NCBI RefSeq assembly: GCF_014648255.1 | Contig: NZ_BMQT01000003.1 | Coordinates: 434,001-498,000 of the forward strand | Length of the DNA stretch: 64,000 bases | Direction: 5' to 3' | Origin: Nocardioides albus | Lineage (GTDB): Bacteria; Actinomycetota; Actinomycetes; Propionibacteriales; Nocardioidaceae | Shown: positions 1 to 13,803 of the stretch, one piece after another | Position numbering within the stretch: the stretch's first letter is position 1 | Layout: each line of letters opens with the position of its first letter | Translations under genes and position numbers: made by a program | The notes under the pieces: generated by a model | Told to the model about the DNA's origin: nothing | The model's input: only the letters and a program-made list of their open reading frames with translations | The model's database searches: none

Positions 1-1
1 A

Positions 2-934
2 GCTCACCGGCTCGACCGACAGGTCCAGACCGTCGATGTCTTCTCCGGGCTCGAGGATCGTCCGGAGCCGGCCACCGCCGCTGCTGCGGGTGCCATGAAC
101 ATCCTGCTGCTGGGGACCGACGGCCGCACCGGCGGCAAGGCCACCACCGGCAGCCAGGCCACCGCGTCATGGACGCCCGGTGAGCAGCGGGCGGACACGA
201 TGATGCTGCTCCATCTCAGCGCGGACCGCCGCTCGGCCTCGGTCGTCTCGATCCCGCGGGACTCCTGGGTACGGATCCCCGGCCACGGCAAGGCCAAGGT
301 CAACGCCGCCTTCTCCCAGGGTGGGCCGCGGCTCAGCGTGCAGACCGTCGAGAAGCTCACCGGCGTACGCATCGACCATGTCGCCTGGGTCGACTGGGCC
401 GGCTTCGAGGAGATCGGCGACCTGCTCGGCGGCGTCGAGGTCTACGTCCCCGAGACCGTCCACGACTCGGCCCGGAACCACACCTGGACCAAGGGCAGCC
501 ATCTGCTCAGCGGCGAGGAGGCCCTTCTCTACGTACGCCAGCGCTACGGCCTCCCCGGCGGCGACCTGGACCGGGTCAAGCGCCAGCAGTACGTCCTCCG
601 CTCCATCCTCCGCGGCCTGCGCCAGAGCGTCGACCCGAAGAACCCCAAGAAGGCCTACGACCTCCTCGACATCATCACCCGCCACCTGACCGTCGACTCC
701 GGCTTCTCGGGCGGTGATCTCCGTGGTTTGGCGCTCGACCTGGCCCGGATGCCCTCTTCGGACCTGACCTTCTTCACCGCCCCCGTGGCGGGGCTCGGCA
801 AGGAAGGCGCGCAGAGCGTCGTCCATCTCGACAAGCGTAAGGGTCGGCAGCTCTGGGAGGCGATGCGTGAGGACGAGATGGATGTGTGGCTGGCTGAGAA
901 TCCTGGGATTGTCACCGGGCAGACTGTGAGCTGA
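2..934 (+). CDS. LCP family protein (LytR-CpsA-Psr), 5' truncated by window edge
   Basis: The reading frame is open from base 2, so the true start lies before the window; 310 residues are visible. LCP enzymes transfer undecaprenyl-linked glycopolymers onto peptidoglycan at the outer face of the membrane. The family core is all here: NILLLGTDGR near the ATG at 95, a strand ending SIPRDSW, and the signature YVRQRY...GDLDR...RQQ that binds the polyprenyl diphosphate with its arginines. The N-terminal cytoplasmic tail and membrane anchor expected for the family must be upstream. An internal ATG at 95 would drop the start of the domain and is unlikely to be the real start. The product fits the wall-polymer genes at 14.8-16.8 kb. 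The function call is secure; the specific polymer is unknown. Confidence 0.9.
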   Translation, partial: AHRLDRQVQTVDVFSGLEDRPEPATAAAAGAMNILLLGTDGRTGGKATTGSQATASWTPGEQRADTMMLLHLSADRRSASVVSIPRDSWVRIPGHGKAKVNAAFSQGGPRLSVQTVEKLTGVRIDHVAWVDWAGFEEIGDLLGGVEVYVPETVHDSARNHTWTKGSHLLSGEEALLYVRQRYGLPGGDLDRVKRQQYVLRSILRGLRQSVDPKNPKKAYDLLDIITRHLTVDSGFSGGDLRGLALDLARMPSSDLTFFTAPVAGLGKEGAQSVVHLDKRKGRQLWEAMREDEMDVWLAENPGIVTGQTVS

Positions 935-952
935 GGTCTCTTCGTTTGGTTG

Positions 953-1060
953 GGGCCGCCGACCCGTTGTGGATGGTGTTCTCGCCGGTTCCCGGCGTGA
1001 ATATTTGGCTGGTTATCGGGTCGGCGGCGGGGTATAGCGCAGCGATATTCGGGTTGGGTA
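953..1060 (+). repeat. Left inverted-repeat arm flanking the DUF222-HNH gene
   Basis: This lies in the 315-base gap between the LCP and HNH genes. It contains the motif AATATTTGGCTGGTTATCGG (1000-1019), preceded by GGGCCGCCGACCC. Both segments recur in inverted orientation and in the same order at 2695-2873, on the other side of the HNH gene. The right copy carries an additional ~75-bp palindromic insertion between the two segments. Beyond 1060, up to 1249, I see two short AAGGT-rich stretches (CTTGTGAA..TTCACAAGG at 1131-1150 and a similar one near 1214) but no gene. Confidence 0.7.
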
Positions 1061-1249
1061 CGGGAGTGAGGCTGGGGTGATGTGCCCCGCCCAGCGGGTC
1101 CATCCGGGGCACTGCACAAGACGATGACATCTTGTGAAGCGTTCACAAGGAGGCGTGCTTCCCTGGGTGTAGGAGAGGTCGCTTGGTTGTTGGCTATGAC
1201 AGAGGGTCCGACCTTGTGAAAGTTTCACAAGGTCAAGCCGGGCGTGCGG

Positions 1250-2512
1250 TCAGACGCGGCGGGCGAACCGGATCCGTCCATCCGGTAGCCGCTCATAGGT
1301 GTAGTCGGGGTCATGAATCCGACGATGATCACTGGCACACAACAGGACCATGTTCGCCATGTCGGTTCTGCCGCCTTGAGACCATGGTTTCAGATGATGT
1401 GCTTCGGTCCAGGCTGCTGGGGCGTCGCAGTCTTCGGCCTGACAACACTTGTCGCGTAGTCGTAGTGCTCGGTGTTGGACGGGGTGGGCCAGGCGGATGC
1501 TGCGGCCGAAGTCGAGGATCTCCGAATCGCTGCCGAGCACGACGGGGATCAGGTCGGCGTTGCACGCCATCCGACGGGCCTCCGTGGCGGTGATCTGCTC
1601 ACCGTCGAACCCAAGAGCCGCGGTACCGAGATCCCTGCGGAGGTCCTCGACGCTCATCGTGACGAACACCGTGGTGGCGTGACCGCCATGGCGGGGGAGC
1701 TGGTCGACGTCGTAGGTCTCGATGATCCGGGCGAACGCCTGCCCCAGGAGCCGGTCATAGGGGGTCTTGCGGCCACGGTTCTCCGCAGACAGCTTCCGGG
1801 GCTGGGCCAACGAGTCCAGCATCGTGCGGAGCCTGATCCCGACAGCGGTCGAGACTCGGGCGTGGATGTCCACTGTCCCGTCCCCGTTGGTGCGCGTCTG
1901 GAAGAAGGTCCGCCGTTGGGCGGCTTCTTCTTCGCGCTGGAGTGCTTTGGCCTCGGCGGCCTCGAAACGTTCGGGGTCGACCGTGGCCAGGATGTGTTTC
2001 CCGGCGGTCGCTAGCTTCTTCGCGGTCAGCTCGGTGGCGGACTCGACCAGCAGCTTCTCCGCCAAGACCAGGTCCTCGGTAGTGGCCACGGGGTCGGTGG
2101 CGACCTGGTCGAGGGCTGTGGTGATCACCCAGGCCTTGTCCTGGGAGATGACGCCTGCAGCCATGCCGGCGGCGACGAGTTCGTACTTGCCTACGGCGGT
2201 CGCGAGCTTTACCTCGGCGCGGCCGGTCTTCTTGTCGACCAGCAGCTCGGTCAGCATCCATCCGGAGACATCCTTGGCACCGGTCTCCTCGGCGATATCC
2301 CCAGCAGCAGCCAGGATCCGCAGCTTCAACGCCGCTTGTTTGGCCTGGAGTCGCTCGATCCGTTCCAGCGCTGTCTTCTTCTGACTGGTACGCCAGTAGG
2401 CAGGGTCACGGGTCAGGAGGGTGTCGAGGGAGGACTCGATGGCCGCCAGCTCAGCATCGATCGCGTCAGCGGGGTTGGTGCCCCAGTGGTCGATGCTGCC
2501 GTCCAGGCTCAT
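1250..2512 (-). CDS. DUF222 / 13E12-repeat HNH endonuclease-like protein
   Basis: This 420-residue protein has an N-terminal DUF222 (13E12 repeat) domain over roughly residues 20-330 and a C-terminal HNH nuclease domain at about 350-405. The HNH shows CQAEDCDAPAAWTEAHHLKP, followed by the asparagine in MANMVLLC and the histidine in HRRIHD, so the metal-binding and catalytic set (His-His, Asn, His) looks complete. Start is the ATG at 2512, with GAGGGGC as ribosome site. These genes occur in many copies in actinomycete genomes and are suspected of mobility, but no biochemical role is settled. Here the gene is bracketed by inverted repeats at 953-1060 and 2695-2873 and there is no transposase or integrase. 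Confidence 0.85.
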   Translation of the reverse strand: MSLDGSIDHWGTNPADAIDAELAAIESSLDTLLTRDPAYWRTSQKKTALERIERLQAKQAALKLRILAAAGDIAEETGAKDVSGWMLTELLVDKKTGRAEVKLATAVGKYELVAAGMAAGVISQDKAWVITTALDQVATDPVATTEDLVLAEKLLVESATELTAKKLATAGKHILATVDPERFEAAEAKALQREEEAAQRRTFFQTRTNGDGTVDIHARVSTAVGIRLRTMLDSLAQPRKLSAENRGRKTPYDRLLGQAFARIIETYDVDQLPRHGGHATTVFVTMSVEDLRRDLGTAALGFDGEQITATEARRMACNADLIPVVLGSDSEILDFGRSIRLAHPVQHRALRLRDKCCQAEDCDAPAAWTEAHHLKPWSQGGRTDMANMVLLCASDHRRIHDPDYTYERLPDGRIRFARRV

Positions 2513-2694
2513 CGTCGCCCCTCCTCTCCGAGCATGTTCAGAGGCGTGTCGTGATGGGTCTGATTCTACTCTTCAATCACCGTTCTGTGAACCTATTCTC
2601 CCAGGTCAAACGCCTTTTTCGCGGTGAGCGAACGGCCTCAAACCTGTGGATGGTAAGTGGCCCGAAGGGCCACCCTCCCAACCCGCGACAGCAC

Positions 2695-2873
2695 CCGCCC
2701 GAAGCATGTTTGCGCTGCGCCACACCCGGGCCGCCGCCCCGATAGCCAGCCAAATATTTCTCGGCGGGCACCGGAGTCAAGGACCGCGAAAGCGGCCGGC
2801 GTAGCCGGCGGCCGAAGGCCGTCCTTTACTCCGGGGTCCGCCGAGAAGACCCTCGAAGAAGGGTCGGCGGCCC
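2695..2873 (-). repeat. Right inverted-repeat arm flanking the DUF222-HNH gene
   Basis: Read on the minus strand, this segment repeats the left arm: GGGCCGCCGACCC and TTCTCGGCGG, then AATATTTGGCTGGCTATCGG, then a GGCGCAGCG block. It differs from the left copy mainly by the cruciform insertion at 2758-2847. Together the arms place the HNH gene in a ~1.9-kb unit. No flanking target-site duplication was evident to me. Confidence 0.65.
2758..2847. repeat. Cloverleaf-like cruciform: long stem enclosing three hairpins
   Basis: An outer stem pairs 2758-2767 (TTCTCGGCGG) with 2838-2847 (CCGCCGAGAA). After a small internal loop, 2771-2784 (CCGGAGTCAAGGAC) pairs with 2821-2834 with one mismatch. The 36 bases inside fold into three perfect back-to-back hairpins: 2785-2794 (CGC-GAAA-GCG, a GNRA loop), 2795-2809 (GCCGGC-GTA-GCCGGC) and 2810-2820 (GGCC-GAA-GGCC). 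This is a four-way-junction geometry like a REP/MITE or an encoded structured RNA. It is not coding. Confidence 0.75.
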
Positions 2874-2911
2874 AGGCCAGCCTTCGGGTGGGACGTTCCG
2901 GCAGGGAGCCG

Positions 2912-2985
2912 TGTTGGTCTCGACACGCCTCCGCCTAGCGGCTCCGGCGGCTCGACCAGCGGGGCCGCGGCTCGACCAGCGGGGC
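2912..2985. repeat. Short intergenic repeat block with two direct copies of GGCTCGACCAGCGGGGC
   Basis: The 17-base sequence GGCTCGACCAGCGGGGC occurs at 2949-2965 and again at 2969-2985, preceded by a GTCTCGACACGCCTCCGCC segment. The block follows the cruciform and completes the 486-base gene-free stretch between the HNH gene and the Imm5-like gene. Similar CTCGACCAGCG stretches are, from general knowledge, dispersed in Nocardioides-type genomes; I cannot verify copy number here. Confidence 0.5.
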
Positions 2986-2998
2986 AGGGAGGTCAACC

Positions 2999-3529
2999 TC
3001 AGCGAAGCGCCCTCAACCGCCCATCCAGCTCACACATGAGCGTAGCGACACGATTCCCACCAGAAGAAACAGCGGGATACCGCAAGAGAACCCCGACAAC
3101 CCCCGGCGTCGCCCGAGCAACAGCACGGTCCAACGAGAGCGAAGCAGCCCCAGGATCCCCAGAGGCGTCGATCTCCGCGATCCGAGCGACACTGGCCCCG
3201 GCGCGAAGGATGTGCCCGACCTGGGCGGCATCGGCCAGCGGATGGAGGTAGGCGGCCGAGGCGGCGTCGCCGGCACTTCGGGCGGCCAGCCGAGCAGCCT
3301 CGGAAGGGGCCTCCTTGGCCGCGCGATGGGCATCCAAGGAGGTGACCCGCTGCAGCTTCGTACGTTTCGCACCACCGACGAACTCCCAGGCCGCATCCAG
3401 CGCCAGCCGCGGTCGAGGGTCGTCGGGGCAGGCCGCCTCGAACAGAGGCAGCACCTCGGCAGCGGACTCCGCGACGTAGCGGGCGACGACCCGCAGCTCG
3501 TCGGTCGTCAGCTCGAAGTCGCCCGCCAC
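2999..3529 (-). CDS. Imm5-like / putative immunity-protein fold, helical repeat protein
   Basis: A 176-residue, alanine-rich helical protein with a GTG start at 3529, 13 bases after the prs stop, so probably the last gene of the glmU-prs operon. Features resembling the Imm5-like 'putative immunity protein' family are VLPLFEAACPDDPRPRLALDA near the N-terminus, followed by LDAHRAAKEAP and repeated (A)nR(S)AGDAASAAYLHPLADAAQVGHIL. Homologues are often listed merely as hypothetical. No toxin lies next to it, so an immunity role is not supported by context and the name reflects fold similarity only. The C-terminal region (GVVGVLLRYPAVSSGGN) has no motif I recognise. Confidence 0.6.
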   Translation of the reverse strand: MAGDFELTTDELRVVARYVAESAAEVLPLFEAACPDDPRPRLALDAAWEFVGGAKRTKLQRVTSLDAHRAAKEAPSEAARLAARSAGDAASAAYLHPLADAAQVGHILRAGASVARIAEIDASGDPGAASLSLDRAVARATPGVVGVLLRYPAVSSGGNRVATLMCELDGRLRALR

Positions 3530-3542
3530 GAACGAAGCAGGG

Positions 3543-4517
3543 TCAGGCGTGACCGTCGAACATCGAGGTCACCGAGCCGTCCTCGAAGACCTCACGGATC
3601 GCGCGGGCGAGCATGGGGGCGATGGAGAGCGTGGTGAGCTTGTCGAACTGCTTCTCCTCCGGCACCGGGAGGGTGTTGGTGATGACGACCTCGAGGGCGG
3701 TGGAGTTCTTCAGCCGGTCGACGGCAGGGTCGGAGAGGATCGCGTGGGTGGCGCAGATGATCACGCCGGCGGCACCGTCGGCCATGAGTGCGTCGGCGGC
3801 CTTCACGATCGTGCCACCGGTGTCGATCATGTCGTCGGTGAGGATGCAGATGCGGTCCTTGACCTCACCCACGACGCGATTGGCGACGGTCTCGTTGGGC
3901 CGGTTGATGTCGCGGGTCTTGTGGATGAACGCCAGCGGCGCCCCACCGAGCCGCGCGGCCCAGCGCTCGGCGACCTTGATCCGGCCGGCGTCGGGAGAGA
4001 CGACGGCGAGCGGCTGGTTGCCGTACTTGTCCTTGATGTAGTCGGTCAGCAGCGGCAGCGCCATCAGGTGGTCGACGGGGCCGTCGAAGTAGCCCTGGAG
4101 CTGGTCGGCGTGGAGGTCGACGGAGATGATCCGGTCCGCACCCGCGGTCTTGAACATGTCGGCGACCAGACGGGCCGAGATCGGCTCGCGGCCGCGGTGC
4201 TTCTTGTCCTGGCGGGAGTAGCCCCAGAACGGCATCACGACGGTGATCCGCTTGGCCGAGGCGCGCTTGAGCGCGTCGACCATGATCAGGTGCTCCATGA
4301 GCCACTGGTTGATCGGCGCCGTGTGCGACTGGATGACGAACGCGTCCGAACCGCGCACCGACTCCTCGTAGCGTACGTAGATCTCGGAGTTGGCGAAGTC
4401 GTAGGCCGAGGTCGGCGTCAGCTTCGTTCCCAGAAGGTCCGCGACCTCCTCGGCGAGGACCGGGTGAGCCCGGCCGCTGAAGAGCATCATCTGCTTCTCG
4501 GTGGTGCGCTTGGTCAT
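3543..4517 (-). CDS. prs: Ribose-phosphate pyrophosphokinase
   Basis: Makes PRPP from ribose 5-phosphate and ATP, feeding nucleotide, histidine, tryptophan and arabinan (DPR) synthesis in the cytoplasm. The 324-residue length matches class I enzymes. Visible hallmarks are the N-terminal FSGRAHPVLAEEVA strand, the flexible-loop region GYSRQDKKHRGREPI, the metal-binding DLHADQLQGYFDGPVDHL, and the PRPP loop DDMIDTGGTI. The frame is open upstream to 4595, but the ATG at 4517 is preceded by a TAGGAG ribosome site and begins MTKRTTEKQ as in actinobacterial Prs, so I chose it. It follows glmU on the same strand after about 74 bases, the usual actinobacterial pairing. Confidence 0.95.
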   Translation of the reverse strand: MTKRTTEKQMMLFSGRAHPVLAEEVADLLGTKLTPTSAYDFANSEIYVRYEESVRGSDAFVIQSHTAPINQWLMEHLIMVDALKRASAKRITVVMPFWGYSRQDKKHRGREPISARLVADMFKTAGADRIISVDLHADQLQGYFDGPVDHLMALPLLTDYIKDKYGNQPLAVVSPDAGRIKVAERWAARLGGAPLAFIHKTRDINRPNETVANRVVGEVKDRICILTDDMIDTGGTIVKAADALMADGAAGVIICATHAILSDPAVDRLKNSTALEVVITNTLPVPEEKQFDKLTTLSIAPMLARAIREVFEDGSVTSMFDGHA

Positions 4518-4591
4518 CTGCTGGCTCCTACCCCCGGGGTCACTGCCCTTGGATTCTCCATCAACTACCCCGCCGGGCCCAACCCCCGACG

Positions 4592-6046
4592 TCACTCGCC
4601 TGTCGCCGAGGGTTCACCGATGATGGGTACGCCCGCCTCGAGCGCTTCCTCGGCCGCGGCCGCCTGTGGCGTGCCTGCCCTCTTCGTCAGCGCCCACCCC
4701 TCGATGATCCGCTGCTGACCTGCGGAGACGGCCAGCGCACCGGGCGGCACGTCGTCGCGGATAAGGGCCTCGCCACCGGTCGCAGCGCCGTCACCGACGA
4801 CCACCGGGGCGACAAACGTCACACCTGACCCCGACTTCACGTGGCGTCCGATCCGGGTCTTGTGCTTGTTGACCCCGTCGTAGTTCGCGAAGATCGTGCC
4901 GGCCCCGATGTTGGAGCCCTCGCCGATCGTCGCATCGCCGACGTAGGACAGGTGCGGCACCTTGGCACCGGCTCCGATGGTCGAGTTCTTGACCTCGACG
5001 AAGCCGCCGATCTTGCCCTCGTCACCGAGCACCGTGCCCGGGCGCAGGTAGGAGAACGGCCCGACGTTGGCACCGGGCCCGACGACGGCGAGCTCGGCCT
5101 GCGTACGCACCACCCGGGCGCCGTGGCCGACCTCGGTGTCCTTCAGCGTGCAGTCGGGACCGATCACCGCGTCCTCGTCGATCCGGGTGGCCCCGATCAG
5201 CTGGGTGCCGGGCAGGATCGTGACGTCGGGCGAGAGCTCGACGTCGGCGTCGATCCAGGTCGTGGCCGGGTCCATCACCGTCACCCCGTCCTTCATCCAC
5301 CGGGTCACGATCCGATCGTTGAGGATCTTCCCGAGCGCGGCGAGCTGGGCGCGGTCGTTGGCGCCCTCGGCCTCGCTGACGTCGTCGAGGACGTACGCAT
5401 CGACGCCCAGCCCGTCGGCGACGGCGAGCGCGATCGCGTCGGTGAGGTAGAACTCCTTCTTGGCGTTGTCGTTGCCGATCCGCGGAAGCACCCCGGCCAG
5501 GAAGGCGCCGTCGAAGGCGATGATCCCCGAGTTGATCTCGGTGATCGCGCGCTGCTCGTCGGTCGCGTCCTTCTCCTCGATGATCCCGGCGACCCCGCCG
5601 TCTCCGCGCAGGATCCGGCCGTAGCCGAACGGCTCCGGGACGATCCCGCTCAGGATCGTCGCGGCCCGGCCGGCGGCCTCGTGGTCGGCCACCAGCGCGC
5701 GCAGCGACTCACCGCGCAGCAGCGGCGTGTCGCCGTACGTCACCACGACCGTCCCGGCGGAGACCGATGCCGCCTCGACCGCCATCCGCACCGCGTGGGC
5801 CGTGCCGAGCTGCTCGTTCTGGACCGCGATCACGGCCTCGGGCAGGATCTCGGCGATGTGCGGCTCGACCAGCTCCCGCTGATGCCCCACGACCGCGACG
5901 ACCCGAGAGGCCCCGGCCTCCGAGACCGCGGCCAGGACGTGGCCCACGAGGCTCCGCCCCGCGATCTGGTGGAGCATCTTGGGAGTCTTGGACTTCATCC
6001 GGGTGCCGCCACCGGCGGCCAGCACGATCACGGTGAGCTCGCTCAT
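4592..6046 (-). CDS. glmU: Bifunctional N-acetylglucosamine-1-phosphate uridyltransferase / glucosamine-1-phosphate acetyltransferase
   Basis: Catalyses the last two steps to UDP-GlcNAc: acetylation of glucosamine 1-phosphate by the C-terminal domain, then uridylyl transfer by the N-terminal domain. Residues 1-230 form the nucleotidyltransferase with LAAGGGTRMKSKTPKMLHQ at the start and the GYGRI and NSGIIAF segments. From about 250 a left-handed beta-helix carries hexapeptide repeats, with the acetyltransferase segments RPGT, EVKNSTIG, HLSYVGDA and NIGAGTIFANYDG. At 484 residues it is full length. The stop is just upstream of prs, which it probably drives in one operon. Confidence 0.96.
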   Translation of the reverse strand: MSELTVIVLAAGGGTRMKSKTPKMLHQIAGRSLVGHVLAAVSEAGASRVVAVVGHQRELVEPHIAEILPEAVIAVQNEQLGTAHAVRMAVEAASVSAGTVVVTYGDTPLLRGESLRALVADHEAAGRAATILSGIVPEPFGYGRILRGDGGVAGIIEEKDATDEQRAITEINSGIIAFDGAFLAGVLPRIGNDNAKKEFYLTDAIALAVADGLGVDAYVLDDVSEAEGANDRAQLAALGKILNDRIVTRWMKDGVTVMDPATTWIDADVELSPDVTILPGTQLIGATRIDEDAVIGPDCTLKDTEVGHGARVVRTQAELAVVGPGANVGPFSYLRPGTVLGDEGKIGGFVEVKNSTIGAGAKVPHLSYVGDATIGEGSNIGAGTIFANYDGVNKHKTRIGRHVKSGSGVTFVAPVVVGDGAATGGEALIRDDVPPGALAVSAGQQRIIEGWALTKRAGTPQAAAAEEALEAGVPIIGEPSATGE

Positions 6047-6172
6047 GTCGTGTCAGTCTAGGGCGCCGATCCCCCACCTCGACGCGGGCCTGGGGACGCG
6101 CGCACCTGGCGGCGGCGGCTCGGAGCCTGCGCCTGACCGTGGACGAGCGCGACCACCATCTCCAGCAGACAC

Positions 6173-8308
6173 CTATCCGGGCAGGCCCGTGCCCAGATCG
6201 AGCACGAGGACGGCCATGTCGTCGGCGGCCGGTGCGGTGGAGAAGTCCGCGACCGCGCTCAGCAGCCGGTCAGCGACGGCCTGCGCGCCGACGCCGATGC
6301 CGGCGGCGAGGACGGCCTCGACCCCACCCTCCTCGAACATCGTCTGCCCGGCCCGGCGCTCCAGGACCCCGTCGGTGACGACGACGAACCGGTCTCCGCG
6401 TGCGACGGTCACCTCCTCCTCGATGTAGTCGACCGCGTCGAGCACACCGAGCAGCGGCTGCGGCCGACCGACCCGCACGGCCGGCACGCCTGGCCGTGCC
6501 CGGGTGACCAGGAACGGCGGCGGATGACCGGCGCAGACGAGCCGCAACCGGAACCGGGAGGCCGCGGTCACTTCGATCGTCCCGCACACCATCGTGATGA
6601 ACCGACCTCGCTGACCCTCGTCGCAGATCGCGGCGTTGAGCCGCTCCAGGGTCGGCGCGATCGGGATACCTGCCCGGATCAGCGCCCGCACGGTGTGGCG
6701 CGACATCCCGGCGACCGTGGCCGCCTCCGGCCCGACACCGCACACGTCACCCACCATGAAGCCCCAGCGCCCGGCGCCGAGCGCGAAGATGTCGTAGAAG
6801 TCGCCGCCGGCGTCGTTGAACTCCCCCGTCGGCTCATAGCCCACGCCGATGTCGACGCCGGGGATCTCCGGCAGTACCGCCGGCAGCAGGCTGCGCTGCA
6901 GCGACTGGCCGATCTCGTGGAGCTCGGTGTGGGCGCGGGCGTTGTCGATGGCCAGCGCCGCCCGACGGGCGATCGACTCCGCGACCATCAGCCGCTCGCG
7001 ACGCAGCGGCTCACCAGCGGGACGCCCGAGGGTCAGCCAGCCGATGATCCGGTTGCGGGCCTCCAACGGGAGGATCGCGACCTCGCCGGGAAAGTCTGGC
7101 TCGGTAGGGGTCTCTCGACCCGTCGGGGCCGACTCCTCGAGGGCGTCCTGCAACGCATCGAGCTGTTGCTCGTCGGCGTGCCAGGCGAACTGGAGCCGAG
7201 GACGACCGCGGGCATCGTTGAGATGGATGCCGCACCACGTGGCCAGTCGAGGCACCACGATCTGTCCGGTCATCGCCGTCGTGGTCTCCAGGTCCAGGGA
7301 CCCGGCCAGCATCACGCTGGCCTCCCCCAGGAACGACAGCCAGGCTCGCCGCTCGCCGTCGGCCGCTCGGGTGGAGGCTCGGTCGACGCTCGCGGCCGCC
7401 CAGTCCGCGACCCGCTGCAGCTGGGCGCCGTCCTCGGTCGTGAAGCCGCCAGGCTCGGCCCGCGCGAGCGCCAGCGTCCCGATCACCCGGCCGTCGAAGG
7501 CCACCGGTGCGGTCACGAGCGAGCGCAGCTCGAGACCCAGGAGCAGCTCGACCGGGGTCGCCCGGAGGTCGCCGATCGACAACGGTCGAAACGATGCCTG
7601 GAGACTCGGCGCGCCGGCGTCGCCACGACGTACGCTCCGCCCCTGGAGCGGCGCAGCAGACCCGCTCACGGCGGCCACCACGAACCGGTCCTCGGTCTCG
7701 TCCTCCAGCAGCAGGTACGCCGCATCGGCACCGAACCGCTCCCGGGTCTGCTCCACGACCAGCTCGAGCATGTCGGTGAGGGGGAGCTGGTTGAGCGCCA
7801 ACCCGCCCAGTCCCAGCGGATCCTGGCCGGCGGCAGACGCAGCAGCGGCCGCGCGGCGGCGTACGTCTTGGGTCTCCGGACCGCCGGCCGTCGGTGCCTC
7901 GGCGTCGAGGGTCTCCTCGACCAGCGCGAACGCCGCCCACACCCGCTTGTGATCCCTGCGGTACTCCACTCCCCAGGCAGTCGACAGCGCCGAGGTGATG
8001 AGGAGCCCGCGACCGTGCTCGCCTGCGCCGGGATGGGCGTTCGCACCCACCGGGAGCACGCGGGTGGGATGCAGGTCGAGCACGTCGATGCGGAGCCGGT
8101 CCCGCTCACGGACGACCGAGACCGTCATCGGTGTGCCGGCATGGGTCACCGCGTTGGTCACGAGCTCGCTGGTGAGCAGCACGGCGTCTTCGAGGAGATC
8201 GTCGAGCCCCCATTCGGCCAGCACCGTCCGCGCGAAACGGCGCGCTTCGGAGACCGACGTAGGTGCCGGTTCGAACGTGCGCGAGAGCGTCTCGACTCCA
8301 GTGCTCAT
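6173..8308 (-). CDS. Anti-sigma-type ATPase + two GAF domains + SpoIIE/PP2C phosphatase fusion
   Basis: A 711-residue cytoplasmic signalling protein. Residues ~15-140 are an RsbW-like GHKL ATPase (N box ELVTNAVTHAG, G box EHGRGLLIT); two GAF-like sensors follow (~190-310 and ~330-480); residues ~500-711 are a SpoIIE-type PP2C phosphatase with GGDFYDIF and GDVCGVGPEAA, retaining metal-binding aspartates. Such fusions combine both halves of a partner-switching pathway: phosphorylation and dephosphorylation of an anti-sigma-factor antagonist. No sigma factor or STAS antagonist gene is nearby. The frame is open to 8506, but the ATG at 8308 begins MSTGVETLSRTF, directly before the ATPase fold. It is divergent from the poly-HAMP kinase, with 164 bases between. 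Confidence 0.88.
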   Translation of the reverse strand: MSTGVETLSRTFEPAPTSVSEARRFARTVLAEWGLDDLLEDAVLLTSELVTNAVTHAGTPMTVSVVRERDRLRIDVLDLHPTRVLPVGANAHPGAGEHGRGLLITSALSTAWGVEYRRDHKRVWAAFALVEETLDAEAPTAGGPETQDVRRRAAAAASAAGQDPLGLGGLALNQLPLTDMLELVVEQTRERFGADAAYLLLEDETEDRFVVAAVSGSAAPLQGRSVRRGDAGAPSLQASFRPLSIGDLRATPVELLLGLELRSLVTAPVAFDGRVIGTLALARAEPGGFTTEDGAQLQRVADWAAASVDRASTRAADGERRAWLSFLGEASVMLAGSLDLETTTAMTGQIVVPRLATWCGIHLNDARGRPRLQFAWHADEQQLDALQDALEESAPTGRETPTEPDFPGEVAILPLEARNRIIGWLTLGRPAGEPLRRERLMVAESIARRAALAIDNARAHTELHEIGQSLQRSLLPAVLPEIPGVDIGVGYEPTGEFNDAGGDFYDIFALGAGRWGFMVGDVCGVGPEAATVAGMSRHTVRALIRAGIPIAPTLERLNAAICDEGQRGRFITMVCGTIEVTAASRFRLRLVCAGHPPPFLVTRARPGVPAVRVGRPQPLLGVLDAVDYIEEEVTVARGDRFVVVTDGVLERRAGQTMFEEGGVEAVLAAGIGVGAQAVADRLLSAVADFSTAPAADDMAVLVLDLGTGLPG

Positions 8309-8472
8309 GGCCACCGACGATTCTGCACCCCTTCGGCGGCGAAAGGCACTGATCCGGCGAAGGTATCCGCGCGTACCATCAGAATCGGTGGTGAACGATG
8401 ATTCGTCAGCCACGACGAGCCGGCGGATGCGACACTGCAGCGGACGCGCGATCCAGCGCGAGAGGAGGCGAG

Positions 8473-13799
<5,327 letters not shown>

Positions 13800-13803
<4 letters not shown>

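Noticed and set aside
1250..2512. Classical insertion sequence
   Set aside because: The only gene is an HNH nuclease; there is no DDE or HUH transposase and no target-site duplication could be seen.
3549..6061. Long plus-strand open frames over prs and glmU
   Set aside because: They are antisense to genes with full family motifs and give low-complexity Arg/Gly/Asp-rich proteins, as is usual in G+C-rich DNA.
6524..8401. 625-codon plus-strand frame opposite the phosphatase gene
   Set aside because: No motif or ribosome site; the minus strand encodes a clear ATPase-GAF-PP2C protein with conserved residues.
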